Positions 44,960 through 55,959 are shown, counted from the stretch's first letter. The stretch: 64,000 nt of DNA from Prorocentrum cordatum (GCA_963575745.1 CAUYUJ010019627.1:464164-528163), one strand, 5' to 3'. Notes: generated by a model from the letters alone, not told the origin. Made by a program: numbers and translations.

Positions 44960-45480
44960 CTTCATGACGGCGGCGGCGGCGGTGGCGGCGGCGGCGGTGG
45001 CGGTGAGGGGGGGCTGCATGCCACCCCAAGCCGAGGCGAGCTGGCGGGCGGTCTCCTTGAACCGCTGGTCGCCTCCTCCTCCTCCTTTTCTTACACAGGC
45101 TACCGAGCGCTCCAGGCGCTCGTAGCCTCCTCCTCCTCCTCCTCCTCCTCCTCCTCCGTCCTCCTCCTCCTCCTCCTCCTCCTCCTCCTCCTCCTCCTCC
45201 TCCTCCTCCTCCTCCTCAAAGCGGGGCTTTCGCCTGAAAAGACAGGCCCATCTGGTGCTCGCCTTTCGAGGGGGCGTCTCCTGTAGTGAAGCAAGGAACG
45301 CATGCAGGGACGGATGGAGAGGGGACTCGGGACGGGAGGGCGTATTGCAGCATCGTTGGTGAATCTTGGGCCCCCTCTCCGCCCTGATCTGGCCTCCCTC
45401 CCACATGGTGCCTCGTCTTCGTCATGGACATCGCCTCCTCTTCCTCCTCCTCCTCCTCCCTCCCTCCCTCCCTCCCTCCC
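44960..45480 (+). repeat. GGC and CTC triplet tracts
   Basis: (GGC/GGT)n is at 44967-45005. (CTC)n tracts lie at 45125-45220, 45440-45460 and a CCCT/CCTC run to 45483. Between them is ordinary GC-rich DNA without a supported gene; a third, weak match to the end of composite repeat X (TATTGCAGCATCGTTGGTGA) lies near 45342. Confidence 0.8.
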
Positions 45481-45944
45481 TCCATCCATCCCCCTCTCGT
45501 CTCGGGGAAGGAGTGCTATCCTTGGTGTGGTATTCCTTCGACAACACTGCCTCTTCGAAATACGGGTTCGGCGCGAACTCGAACCTCCGCGGCGACCGCC
45601 GCGCGTGGGACGGCAGATCGGCGGCGAGTCGCAACCGCGTGTTCGTCCCCGACATGGGGAAGGATGAGGGAGCGGGGGGGAGTCGGGCAAGGGAGGGAAA
45701 AAAGGGCGGGGGGAAGGGACGGGGAATATGAGCGTGGGCCAAGAGGCCCCCGAGAGGACCCCCAAAGCCAATCAGATGCCCCCAAGAGCCCTCCGAGACC
45801 CCCGAGAGGCATTCCAGGAAGCCCTCATCTGCATCCTCGAGGCTCCTGACCCACAGGCCAGGCACGGTGACAAGACTCTTGACGAGTTTACTCAAATGGG
45901 GGTCGGCGGAATGATAGAAGAAGAAACCATTGCATAAACGCACG

Positions 45945-46060
45945 GTTTTTGGGATCCGCGACCCCCATCCCTAGCGCGCGGAGCGCGCCAGGAGCGGCGC
46001 CAGAGGCGCCGATCCAAGAGATCCTCGCGGAGCACTGACGGTTTATGCTTGTGCCGCTTC
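45945..46060 (+). repeat. multi-hairpin element H, copy 2
   Basis: GCGCGC-GGA-GCGCGC is at 45974-45988; GGCGCC-AGA-GGCGCC is at 45996-46010; the third (GATCC / GGATC-like arms with AAGAG) is imperfect. It ends with GGTTTATGCTTGTG matching the tail of copy 1. The middle hairpin is not present in copy 1, so the element swaps hairpins. Confidence 0.75.
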
Positions 46061-46389
46061 TCCCTCTTTGAGGGAAGGGCGGGGGGAGGAGGTCGGTCGG
46101 ATCGGGCATTGAGGCGGTCCTCGTGCCGTGATGGGGGAATGGCTCACACCCGGTGAGCCAGGGGCAACGTAACTCTTATTCCGCACGCCATCCCCTCAGT
46201 GCGTGGAAGGGTACCCAGCCCTGCTTGCCATGGGGCACCAGGCCCGCCCGGCACAGACCACGAGCAGGGGCGGCGACGGAAAGGCGTGAGCCTCTGAAGC
46301 GAAGCAAATAACTGACTGCGAGAGGGAGGCAGAAACCAGCAGCGGAGGAGAAGGGAGGAGGGAGAAGCAGAGAAGAAATACAGCAAAGC

Positions 46390-47240
46390 GCATCGCCATC
46401 ATGCGTGCAGGCTGGTCCGGCTCATTATCTGGCAGGTCACCACCAATGGAGGATCATCACATTGTTTGGCAGAGTCGACAACCAGAACCGCCGCATTGGT
46501 GCAGACAAAATGCACCAACGACTGCTTCAGAAACCCTGCAGGGGGAACTTGCAACATCTTGTTTAGGAAATCCAGTGGTACATCAGCTCTGCCGGAGCTT
46601 TCGATGTCATGAGCAACGTCAGCCTCATTGTGAACAGTGCCCCGGAGGACACGAACGAATGTCGTGGAGGCCGTTTGTCGCGGATAGGCTGGTACATCCA
46701 AAAATGACCATTGAGGCGCCACGGCTTGAGATGTCACGAGCTCGGCGCGTCGCGTACTTGAGCGATGCCATCAGCCATCAGGAATGCGGGTGCATGCTCT
46801 CGAAACCCAAACCTGGAAGAGCGCCGCTGCTTGACTGCGAAGCAGAAATTAACGTCAGGCCGACGTGTGATAGCCCAATGCGCTAACCAGGAAAGGAGCT
46901 GTGCAGTATGAGCGAGCAGTGTCATAGAAACTGAACGTGCCGCGGCCGTGAAATGTCACGGAGTCGGTGCCCCACTCACCGCTGCGACAGCATTCACAAC
47001 GATCCAAAGCTGCATGGCCTCTGTCGCGCGGATAGGCCGGTACGCCCAAAATCACCAGCAGGTGAGCGTGAGGGTCAGATACCACAAAAGAAAACGAACC
47101 AATCTAACGTCGCCACGCCGCCGGCCGGGTAGACGTCACCACACCTCCGGCCAGGCACGTAAAGTTGCACAGCTACCTCCATGTTGGCTGTTCCGAAAAC
47201 CTTCGCCGCATAGTGCTGCCAGCGCGTAGGAGGACACTAC
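46390..47240 (-). other. coding-like remnant with internal duplication
   Basis: Minus-strand frames (46399-46737, 46734-46925, 46855-47085) have protein-like composition but are broken. A duplicated phrase GTACC(A/G)GCCTATCCGCG occurs near 46683 and 47025, each time giving a VPAYPR peptide. No domain recognised; it could be the 3' part of the adjacent LINE-2 or an unrelated element. Confidence 0.35.
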
Positions 47241-47345
47241 ACGACACCGTGGCTGCAATAAGCAAGTACCAAGAACATTAGTGACACGATCTCAATAGCC
47301 GCCCTGGCGTCCATCAGCCAGTACCCAAATAAACAACAATCGTGA

Positions 47346-48950
47346 CTAAAATGAAAACCGTAAGCCTTGACCCGCCCATGGGGCCACGGCCTGATGGCGT
47401 GCCGCGCGAACCGCTTGGAGCCGTGAGACTCTCCTCGCACGGGCCGTCTCACGGTTGGCCGCGATGCGGCCCAGCTGCTCTGGTGTGAGGGCCGGCGGGG
47501 GAGGTCCAAGCGGAGGAGGCACATCAGGTACGACACCAGCTTCGTCGAGGGCATCCGCCACGTCCTGCTCGGTAAGGGCATCCGGGGACGTCTCGGCAAG
47601 AGGCTCATCGACCACGGCAGGGCCAGGCGCCCGGAACAGATGCTTCTCAGGGTCGCAACGGCACTTGCGAGAATGACCAGCTGCGTCGACGACGTCAGGG
47701 GCCCACGAAATCCCATATGGATCCCAACCCACGTAGAAAGCCAACAACTCCGCTTGGGCATCCTCTGGGCCCAGCAAATCTTCCGGGTACGAGTCAGTGT
47801 CGGTGTCCCACAAGGTCTTGATAGTAAGCATCGTGGACCTCGCGAGGGCAGCGCACAACAAGGGCGGGTACATCTTCTGGACTGGACTCGATTTCTGCTT
47901 CTCGGAGCCCCTCGCGGTCTGATGTGCGCCCCTTCCGTGCGAGCGTGTTCCTCGCCCCGGCGCGTCGGTGAGGCAATCCACAAAGCGCTCCATCCGGAGG
48001 CCGAGAAAACGAGTAGGGGCACAAGCGGCCGCCCCGAACTCGCACTGATCAGTATCGACTGCGTGTGTGATGGGCGCCAGCATGGGAGCCCGAAGTGGGG
48101 CCCATGAGAATATGCTGGGAGCCCGAGCCTCCCATTCGCATGATGACGAATGCGCCATCCAACCACTCGTGCCCACGGCGGCGTGCTTCGACAGGAGGGT
48201 GACCAAAGCTATGAGCAGCGTGTTGCCTATGTTGAGCTGCCGTGCCTGCCGTGCTGTGGCATTGCAAACTCCCCAGAACGCGCCATGGGTGCGAAGTGGG
48301 GGCGGGCCAGGGCCCTCCAACCACCGCGCTGGAGACCAAGTATCGCCGGGAGGGCCACCGCCAGTGAGGACAACTCGACGAGCAAGCACATGGCGGGACC
48401 AAACGGCCAGGGAATCAGGATGACTCAAATGGCATGTGTCAGCATCAATCGCGATGTCAACGCTCAGGACCACGGTGGTGAAATCAGTCGCATGTTGCGC
48501 CCATTCCAGCTGCGCCTGGTAGTCGCCATCGCGTCGGCGCCCGCAAAACAGATGCACCATGTAGAACTCGACTCTTTTGACTTTGACCGGAAAACGAGTG
48601 GCCATGGATCCAGAATAATCCGACGTACGAAATAAGTCCAACGGGTACCGTTCGGGGACGGCCTCTTCGACTGGATCTGCAGGCCGCGGAAGCACCTCCA
48701 GCTGCGGCTCCGTCAAAGGAGCCCTCGCCTCATCGGATAACGCCGGGTCTGAGTCCAGTGGGATAGCCCGGGCCTCAGCGGGAGCAAGGTGCCGAAATAA
48801 ATCCTGCGCCAAATTAGACAGGATTCCGGGAGCCCTGAAGGTCGGGACGGCAGCGCGCCGCCGGAGCTTTGCATGTACGCGGGGAGCACGACCGTCAAAG
48901 TCCAGAGCGCTCGAGGCAGGGCCCAAGTGGATGCAAACCACCAAACAGAC
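47346..48950 (-). pseudogene. LINE-2 cytosine-methyltransferase-like domain (catalytic Cys lost)
   Basis: The open frame is about 532 codons. Residues 131-135 HLFCG followed by RRRDGD match the SAM-binding FxGxG position (motif I) of C5 DNA methyltransferases; VLSVDIAID (159-167) fits motif II. TGGGPPGDTWSPARW (194-208) fits motif IV, in which PPC supplies the catalytic cysteine; here the codon is GGC (Gly) where TGC (Cys) is expected. Later phrases (NIGNTLLIALVTLL, GWMAHSSSCEW, TDQCEFGA) suit the helical part and the EH-type region. The C-terminal ~110 residues are Pro/Ala-rich and basic. With Gly200 the copy should be catalytically dead. The call as methyltransferase-like rests on motif order and not on a search. 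Confidence 0.65.
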
Positions 48951-48959
48951 TGGAGCATC

Positions 48960-49135
48960 AATAGAGAGGTGATCGATGAGCAGCTCGCGATTATGAAAGA
49001 CACGAAAGCATGCTTGGCACTGTGGTAGGGTCTGCGCCCAACGACGAGCAAATCGAGCACGCTAACGGTGTACGCGGGAAATGTGCGTGCGAAGGCCCTG
49101 TAGTTTGTCAAAGTGTTGCCGACACCATGGGCACG
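48960..49135 (-). pseudogene. LINE-2 tandem zinc fingers
   Basis: Finger 1 reads ACPWCRQHFDKLQGLRTHI followed by SRVH (C-x2-C, then H-x4-H) and ends at a stop. Finger 2, in the frame of the methyltransferase-like ORF, reads QCQACFRVFHNRELLIDHL. The second finger lacks a clear last ligand but is followed by a Cys six residues later. Paired C2H2-type fingers after RT are usual in this sort of LINE and probably bind target DNA or element RNA. Confidence 0.7.
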
Positions 49136-50323
49136 CGTGCGGCGGGGCGGGCGAGCCAGACAGCGCGCGTGCTGGCAGGACGGGGTCATTTGTGACGCTG
49201 AGGGGGTACTGAGGAGACGGCACGCCTGCAGCGAAGAGGCCCTGGAAGATTGCATTTTGAGCGGCAGCGGCCTGCTGGATCCTGGCCCGATGCGCAGCGT
49301 CCGCTCCCAGGCCCGCGCGGACCAAACGCTCCACCAAACCAGGGACTCGAGGATAAAGTGCCCCCATTTACGGAGACCCTGAGGGAGAGCAGGGAGGTCG
49401 CTCATGTCGGGCACGTGCTGCTGCAGCCAACGCAGGTCATCGAAGAGAAGGTGCGCCCAAACAGTCGGCCGACTAAGCTGCAGTCGTTGACGGATGGCTT
49501 CCTTCAACACGAAGACGCGACCGAGAAGAGCGAAAACAGAAAGCGGCGCTCCTCCCAAGAGAACAGCAAAAAGTCGTAGTCGCTCGGCCCGCAATACAAG
49601 CATAGGCAGCGGCCTGTTCACCTGCGCCAAGACACTCGCATCCGTAACGTGCTGGCCGGCGCTCGCCAGGGAGCCCCTCGCAGCAGCACGATAAAGCTGC
49701 ATGGCGCCAGCATGCACGTAATCTTTAACAGCCGAGGTCAGATCAGGCCAGGCGCCTCCGTTGAACAACCGGGCGGATAGCACAAGGCTGTCCGTGAAAT
49801 GTATCTTGGCATGCAGGTGAACATCAGAATTGCCGTAGATTTTCCTCTGCAACGCTTTGGCAGACGTTCCGGGCGAAGCTCGACGATAAAGAACCTCAGG
49901 CCACATGGAGCCCTTATCATCACACCAACCTCCAAGATGTTGATATGTGTGGACGAAGTTGAGCGCCAATGGGCCCAGTAGGTGAGACACAACCTTCCGA
50001 ACTCCACCGTCCCGCACCCAAAGGTCCTGCCGCGCCTGAGTAGTTCCAGGGCCGTGGAATGAGACATGTGCCGAAGTCTTACCCGGATTGTAGTTGAGCA
50101 CCTGGCCCCTTCTGGCCATGCTGTCCGCCGCCAACACGAGCAGGCGCTCCAAGCAAAGCACGACGGAAGCAGCAGGGCACAAGATAAGTAGCGTACCGTC
50201 GTCTGCGAAAGCGACGTTGCTGAGAGTAGCGTTGCCTCCCAGCTGGGCAGGGTCAGCCAGATGCGCAGCCAGAGAACGAGTCATATCCGTAGGCAGTGCC
50301 ATCGCAATTCCCATCGCCTTCAT
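48960..50323 (-). pseudogene. LINE-2 RT motif C, thumb and post-RT region
   Basis: Motif C reads NVAFADDGTLLI; both catalytic Asp residues (41 and 42 of this frame) are intact. Then a LNYNPGKTSAHV phrase (motif D-like) and HTYQHLGGW (motif E) follow. About 250 residues of post-RT sequence rich in Leu/Arg come next, then the open frame runs on out of phase through the zinc-finger region. The frame is intact for ~400 codons, which argues the copy is not very old. Confidence 0.8.
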
Positions 50324-50940
50324 AGCGTCGTCAATCTCCGTGAAAACGTCCGCGAAATGAACGCATATAGCAAGTCAGCCAGCGGTTGGCCTGGGAGAAG
50401 AGAACGCTGTGGAAAAGCCAACGTGGATGCGGACGCGCACGTGAACCAAGGTGCCCGATAATGCTCAGAAATTTGGGCCTGCACTGCCTTGGAAACACCC
50501 GCCTGCTCATGGAGCGGCATCTGCTGTTTCAATTGTTGGGCCAACTGGTGCATTGCCTCGGGCGGGAGCCCGGCAGCTTGAACGATGCGCGCAATGTTCT
50601 CGTCTGAAAGCTCGGTGACCATGATCAGTTCTCCCAGGGCTCGGTAATAAGCCGAAGCGGCATCAATGAAGAGGGACCCGAAGGACACCTTGGAAACCGC
50701 AGCCAAATCCTGCATCTGTCGCACAATAAGGGCGGCTGGAGTGGCACCGCGACCAGGAAGACTGGCAAACTGGAAAGGGCCAACGAACTGCGACACTGCG
50801 GAGACAAGCTTGGTACACACGCATCTGCGGGCCGCTTTGCCGATATGCGAAGACACCAGGATAGATCGGCTGTTGTCGCGGATCGCTGGGTCCAGCGTGC
50901 CCTTCTTAAGCAAGTCCCTATAAAAAAAACACCCTTCCAT
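50320..50940 (-). pseudogene. LINE-2 reverse transcriptase, motifs 1-A-B
   Basis: Copies element RNA into DNA at the nicked target. Residues ~8-40 hold LLKKG and NSRSILVSSHIGKAARR (fingers, motif 1/2). Motif A is LFIDAASAYYRA (residues 90-101) with the catalytic Asp at 93. Motif B is represented by LLPGQPLADLLYAF (residues ~182-195). The frame stops four bases into the following segment, which carries motif C, so a frameshift at about 50320-50325 separates A/B from C. Confidence 0.85.
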
Positions 50941-51698
50941 TATATCGGCTCGATTTGCACGAGAGTAGTCTTGAGCAACAGCGGATAATACACCCGAGCC
51001 AGCTCACTGGCGAAATGTGCCAGGAGCTCTCCGGAGATCTTGTCCAAGCCAGCCGCTGACTTGCGAGCCGTGCTGCAGGTGGCCTCGAAGAGCTGGAGGG
51101 TGGGAAGGGCCTCAAGCCACTCTGCGGGATCCAGCTTGTAGCGGAAAGGTGTAATATCAAATGGATGATTCAGCGTAGCCGTATCCGCACAAGGAATCCG
51201 AGCTGCGAGCTCCATCTGCGCAAACTGCCTGACCCAGGTATCTCCAGCCTCTTCTTGGGTAGCCACAAGTTGCCCACTGTCGTTCAAAAGGATAGGCAAA
51301 TGGTTCTGGCTAAGCCGCTTTTTGGAGCCAGCGCCGCACTGCCGCAAGAGGCTGAAGGCGTGCGAGTGCTGACCAATAGACCATGCGTCCGTGAGTTGAA
51401 TACACAGGTCACTTGTGTGCTGGGCTGAGTCTTTGCTCGTACTCCGGAGAACCAGACAATGCGCAAGCTGTATACCCCATTCTCGCAGGGCCAAGCCATG
51501 CCCATGCCCAGCGATAAACGTAAGAAGGTTGGGAATGCAGGTATGCCAAGTTCTCGTGACCCAAGAATCAACGTCAGCGCGTGGAAGCAAATGCAGGTAA
51601 GCAACAGTGGGGAGAGAGGCCCAATACCCCATCAACTCGGCAACATCATGTGTAAGGACATCGGCAAGCCGAGAACCTCCTGGCGGCACCTGCGGCAA
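50940..51698 (-). pseudogene. LINE-2 linker and N-terminal RT segment
   Basis: A 252-codon frame bridging endonuclease and RT. The helical linker is followed by a KSAAGLDKISGELLAHF phrase (residues ~215-232), equivalent to the G-x-D-x-I/ELL region just before the RT fingers. It ends at a TAA directly after IEPI at 50940; the next bases in the following frames encode W-K-G and then YRDLLKKG. LINE RTs usually have a W-K-G-G phrase here, so the stop plus a T-run slip (plus strand A8 at 50923) break an otherwise contiguous RT. Confidence 0.75.
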
Positions 51699-51736
51699 GA
51701 AATCACATATGGCCAGAACGATGTCTAACTAGACGT

Positions 51737-52885
51737 TCATGAGGGCCTGCCTGGCGGAGGCCTCCCGATTGGCGCTGAGCTGACCTGCGGCTGAGCACGT
51801 CGGGGCACGCGATGAGAATCTCCACGCAAGTGTGCGCCTGCAGAACCAATCATGACCGACAGGTTGTGCCCAAAAAATAAACCATGCGTGCAAGCGGCAT
51901 CGACGCGTACATAGAAGGTGTTTTCGAGATGCCCGGACGAGCTTTGCCCGCAAATCCATGTACTGAAGCGTGCGGGAAGAGATCCAAGGTTTGCGAGGAG
52001 CGCGAGACGTGCATCGAGCCGAGGGCGCAAAGGCACCCACGGCCGCATCAGCCACTGCCTTATCGAAGATGGCCGCATGGTCGGTAGGATATCAAACGCA
52101 ACGGCCGGTACCGAAGCCAGAGCCTGGATAAACTGCTCTCGAGCATCGGGATCACGATAACGCGATGGATCAACTCGAAGATTGGCCCAGGAATGTTTGG
52201 CCATGGTAGTCATCACAGGAAGACGCATGACGACCGAGGCTGCAAAATGATCATCGATACTCTTGGTCAAGTCAACCTCCTCATCAACCTGATGTGATCG
52301 AACAAGAGGGAGCCAATCCAGGGGTAACCCAACATAGTCTATTCTATGTGTGACACGCGCGCTCAACGACTTCGCTGGCGAACGCCAGGTCCCATATTGT
52401 TCTGAAGCTGACTGCGAAAGAGTAGAGGGCGCACAGAGGTCGAAAGTCAACAACAGGTCGTGGAACAGGGCGCCCGGCAAGTTCTCTTCCTCAGCGTGGT
52501 ATGGCCAAACCGCCCTGGAAACGACTGATCCAAGAGCAGCGTTTGCATCAGCCAGGACAAGCAGGGGCTGGGGGGAACTCCTATGCCGAAGGACATGCTT
52601 GAGGGCTTGCCACCAAAAACGTACAGATACAGCTACTCCCCGGACCTCTCCCGGGGTGCGTTCTGGCCAAAATGGCGAGCGAATCCAGGGGTGGCGACGA
52701 GAGTCCACCAGGAGGGCGAAAAAGGGAAAAACGGGCAAAGGGTAGCAGTAGGGGTGCATGTTCCTCCTCTGTGGGGGGCGGGGGGGATAGGCGTGGGAAC
52801 CGCCCACCAACCGAGCCCTCTGTGAGGAGCACTGCAGCTCGCCGCGCGCCGACCCCCAAGGCGCCGCGCGGCCGCTCTCGGGCAC
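51737..52885 (-). pseudogene. LINE-2 AP-like endonuclease, C-terminal half
   Basis: Endonuclease/exonuclease/phosphatase fold: nicks target DNA to prime reverse transcription. Visible motifs: LLVLADANAALG (D113, N115), then THRIDYVGLP (R181, D183), then a DDHFAA motif (D212, H213) near residues 211-216, all in the order of the family. The upstream half with the metal-binding Glu (an LQET-type motif) is absent; residues 1-~45 are translated GC-rich junction sequence. After ~220 residues the frame continues into a helical linker, which runs to a frameshift near residue 340. The displayed start is therefore not a true start. Confidence 0.75.
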
Positions 52886-53080
52886 TCGGGCAGGGCGAAG
52901 CGCGGCGGCCGGGAGGCGGGAGCCGCGGCCGCGCGGGAGGAAGCAGGGGGGGAGGGGGAGAGGGAGGAGGAGGAGGAGGAGGAGGAGGAGGAGGAGGAGG
53001 AGGAGGAGGAGGAGGAGGAGGAGGAGGAGGAGGAGGAGGAGGAGGAGGAGGAGGAGGAGGAGGAGGAGGAGGTTGTTGGG
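52810..53080 (+). repeat. CpG-rich patch and long (GGA)n microsatellite between two LINEs
   Basis: 52835-52940 is CGCGCGGCC-rich; 52945-53072 is (GGA)n, about 36 almost perfect triplets. It lies between the broken 5' end of LINE-2 and the 3' end of LINE-3. On the LINE strand it reads (TCC)n and could be the microsatellite tail of LINE-3. Confidence 0.9.
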
Positions 53081-53990
53081 GACGGGCGTGAAGCCAGCAC
53101 GTCAACAACTCTCTGCCAAAGTCGGAGGCTTCCGAATCTGACTCGACGCCGTTGCACGAGGCTCGGAGGGAGGCGGCCCCAAGGTCCTCTTGACCCAGGG
53201 TAGATCCGACTCGAAAAAGCCGAAAGCACACAAAACCTGCTCTCGTGGGGCGAAGCCCCCCGCAAAAAAACACCCGCCAAGGGACCTGAGACTCTCTGGG
53301 GGGGATGGCCATCCTCGAGCAGCGTCTGAGCCAGGACCTTGCGTTCAGCAAGGTTCAGGCCCCCATGGGCCCCCAGAGTCAAATTCTTCAGGTCCTTCTT
53401 GTAAGACGGGAAACGACCCAGCCGTATCCTTCTCAGCTGGTCAGAGAGCCCGTCCGTAGAAAATGTTGGCCGACACGACCCTCGGGGGCCCCCGAGAAAA
53501 AAAACGATCCACACCTGCAGCAGAACTGGATCCTACTCTCCCAGGAGGCTCAAAGACAGGGCAGGCCAGGAACGCGTGACCGTTCGCCCTAAAAACTTGC
53601 CGAGAGAACGAAACCCACTCCTCCCCCAAGTCCGACGACCCTCTACCCTCCCTTTGATCATCTGCCAGGGCCTGGCCTTCCGCAGCATCCTCGAGCGAGG
53701 GCTGCTGCTGATGGCCATCGCTGCCTGGCGGGCGCTGCGCAAGACCTGCGGTGTCGCGGGGCCTTCCCGACATGCTGACCTCGACGCTCCCCGCCCACCT
53801 GCACGCTTGGCGGGCGAGGCAACGCAAACCCCTGTACACATTCGCGTCGCCGTCACTGACCCCATGACAGTCAGCTCCTAACTAAACACACTCATCAGCG
53901 TGTCCTTTGGTCCGACGATCCCACTCGGTGCTTCTGCCAGCTTCAATGCCGGCGGCGGTCGCATGGCCTAACGTTTTGTGGTACTCGAAA

Positions 53991-54449
53991 TCACTGAGAG
54001 CAAACGCAGACCACACGGGGCCCCAGAGATGGGCCCGAGCCCTCAGAAAAACCAGGACCACGCGCCAGCGAGTCCAAAGTGTTCTGGCAATCGATGTAGC
54101 ACTGAAACGGGGGAAGACCTACTTGCGACAACATATTTACGGCAAAGTTCCCCCCGTCTTTACTCGTCGGCTGCGGGGCCATGCTCAGAGGGACAGGTCC
54201 GTGCGCCGCCGACACCGCGTTCCCAAATCTGTCGACCGAGACTATACTCCACCCAGCTTTGGCGAGCCCGTCGAGGCCCATGTGTTTCGCCGACCCGCCC
54301 AGGAAGAGCAGCCCAAAGAGAAGGCCCGTCTCGGGCCGCTGGAACCAGTGGACCGTCTGGGTGGGCTCCTCGACGTCGAAGAGGCCGCCGGGGCGGGGGG
54401 AGATGCACCTCGCGAGCCATTCTGCCACCAGCGGGCCTAGTTCCTTCAA
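53991..54449 (-). pseudogene. LINE-3 RNase H domain, catalytically degraded
   Basis: It removes element RNA from RNA-DNA hybrids. LFLGGSAKH (residues 48-56) sits at the TDGSA position: the first catalytic Asp is Gly. The helix that should carry Glu reads SKDGGNFAV (96-104), losing it. YIDCQNTLDSL (118-128) retains the third Asp (120). The late His/Asp part is not recognisable, so the domain is truncated or frameshifted after ~53991. Confidence 0.65.
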
Positions 54450-54953
54450 TTTCTGCGCACAAGCGCCCAGTCGATCACTAACTAGATCCCGACGCTGAAC
54501 GGCATGAGCTGGGCACTCGTACTAACAGTGCCACAGGGTGCCTGGCGCGCCTCTGCGCAACTGTCAAATCCCACTGCCGTGCAGGTTGTGCGCGAGCGAA
54601 CGTGCTCGAGGCCAATGGACTCCCGAGACCAATCCTCGAAGGCACCTCTGGCGACGCTTGCCTCGGACCTCCGACTTCGCCCTGAACATCCTGGAGATCC
54701 CGCCCCAGGAGAGGGGGGGCCAGGGCCGTTCTGCAACTGCAGCGCCCGTCGGTCTGAAGCTCTCACCGCCCCGTGCCTGGCGAGGGCCCCGACCTGCGTC
54801 GGGGGCAGCCTGAACAGATCGCGTACCGCATTCAAGTTGTCTCCGACCCTGTGCTGGTCAACGAAGTCCCAGCCCAGCCCCCGCAGAATGAGCAGGGCAA
54901 CGTCGCTAGGGGAGGGCGCTGACCTCCACGGCTGGGCCGAACACTGGAACTTG

Positions 54954-55445
54954 TCAATCGAGGCCCGCATCGTGCCGCTGGCCAGAACCTGATGGCGCGG
55001 GGCCGCCTCCCAGACCTCTGTGGCCCACGTGAAAATGACGCGCCCCGAGTAGATCACCAGGGGGTCCACTTTGGAACCAAGCCCGTACGCGTACATTCTC
55101 AGCCCGACCGAAACACCGAAGAGCCCAGAGGGCCGACGCCACTGGCCCCACCCTGTGGACCATCCCGATGTCCGCCCCCGCTCCTTGAAGAAGCGTCAAC
55201 CTCCTGGCCCGAGACGATGTGGTAAAGGCCTTGGCATTCTGGATCCCGACCCTGCGCAGGCCTCCCAGAGTCGCGTTAGTGCCTAGGTTCCTCGTCGCGT
55301 CCGTCCTGCACGATGTGGGGGGGGGGGGGGGCCAAGCGTGGGAGAGGAGCTTATCAACCTCCTTCGAGCAGAGGTAGGCGCACTTCTTGAACTCCACTGG
55401 CAGCTGCAGCTGCCCGAAACTCTTGAAAAAGCGACTCGGCGGCAC
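54954..55445 (-). pseudogene. LINE-3 RT thumb and connection
   Basis: FKKCAYLCS (residues ~19-27) and RNLGTNATLGGLRRV (~52-66) are the motif D/E region, followed by a helical SSRARRLTLLQ phrase. A short poly-Pro run (C13 on minus, G13 on plus at 55317-55329) lies in the middle and is a likely slippage site. The region continues out of phase at 54482-55096 with Leu/Ala/Arg-rich connection sequence. Confidence 0.65.
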
Positions 55446-55551
55446 CTGCTAACAGAGCTACAACCTGAATCCTGGGTCCACAGCTCTGAACTGTAATATC
55501 GCCGACCGCATTGCGCACATACAGCAAACTTCTGTTCTCGCGAGCTTCCAT
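55354..55551 (-). pseudogene. LINE-3 RT motif C, degraded
   Basis: It begins in frame right after the stop. Motif C region reads VRNAVGDITVQ; two adjacent Asp are required for polymerase activity, and here the first is Gly. A frameshift near 55440 moves the thumb to another frame. Confidence 0.7.
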
Positions 55552-55959
55552 CTAGGGCCCCAGCAGCAGCATCTTGGCAAAGGTGGTGGCCCCCGAGCAG
55601 CCCGCGACGCTCGCATCGTTTGACCCGACGGCAGACGCAGCACCCTCATACAGCAGCGCACGGAAGCCAGCAGCATAGATGGAGCAGTAGCCTCGGATCA
55701 ACCGCACGGGGGACCTAAAGCGTATAGCTAAGCAGCTACGGCTAGCAGGTGCTCGTACATGTTCATAGAACTTGGCCACGTCAAGAAGCGCCGACGCAGA
55801 CCCGAAACCAGCTTCTCGACAGCGGGCACCAAGCAAGTTATCAACCCAACCAGCCCGGTGGCATGTCGCGTCGGGGCCCGAGCCCCAGACAAACTCGAAC
55901 ACGACGGACTTCTCCCATGAGCGACAATATGGTTGCCTCAGACGGCCCCAAATCTCCAT
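55552..55959 (-). pseudogene. LINE-3 RT motifs A and B
   Basis: Motif A reads SALLDVAKFYEHV, with catalytic Asp60 of this frame. Motif B reads VAGCSGATTFAKM (residues 118-130). The frame ends at an in-frame TAG at 55552-55554, directly followed in the same frame by the segment with motif C, so a single nonsense change separates them. Confidence 0.8.

Larger units (their letters stand above)
47340..52885 (-). mobile_element. LINE-2: non-LTR retrotransposon with methyltransferase-like domain
   Basis: Reading on minus: the C-terminal half of an AP-like endonuclease (51737-52885), a linker and RT (48990-51698), two C2H2/C2HC-type zinc fingers (about 48960-49135), then a cytosine-methyltransferase-like domain (47346-48950). 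The 5' end is missing; it abuts a GC-rich and (GGA)n patch at 52810-53075. It is inactivated by at least one in-frame stop and several frameshifts. Capture of cytosine methyltransferases by eukaryotic retrotransposons, dinoflagellates included, is known from the literature; I infer that this is such a case. Confidence 0.8.
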
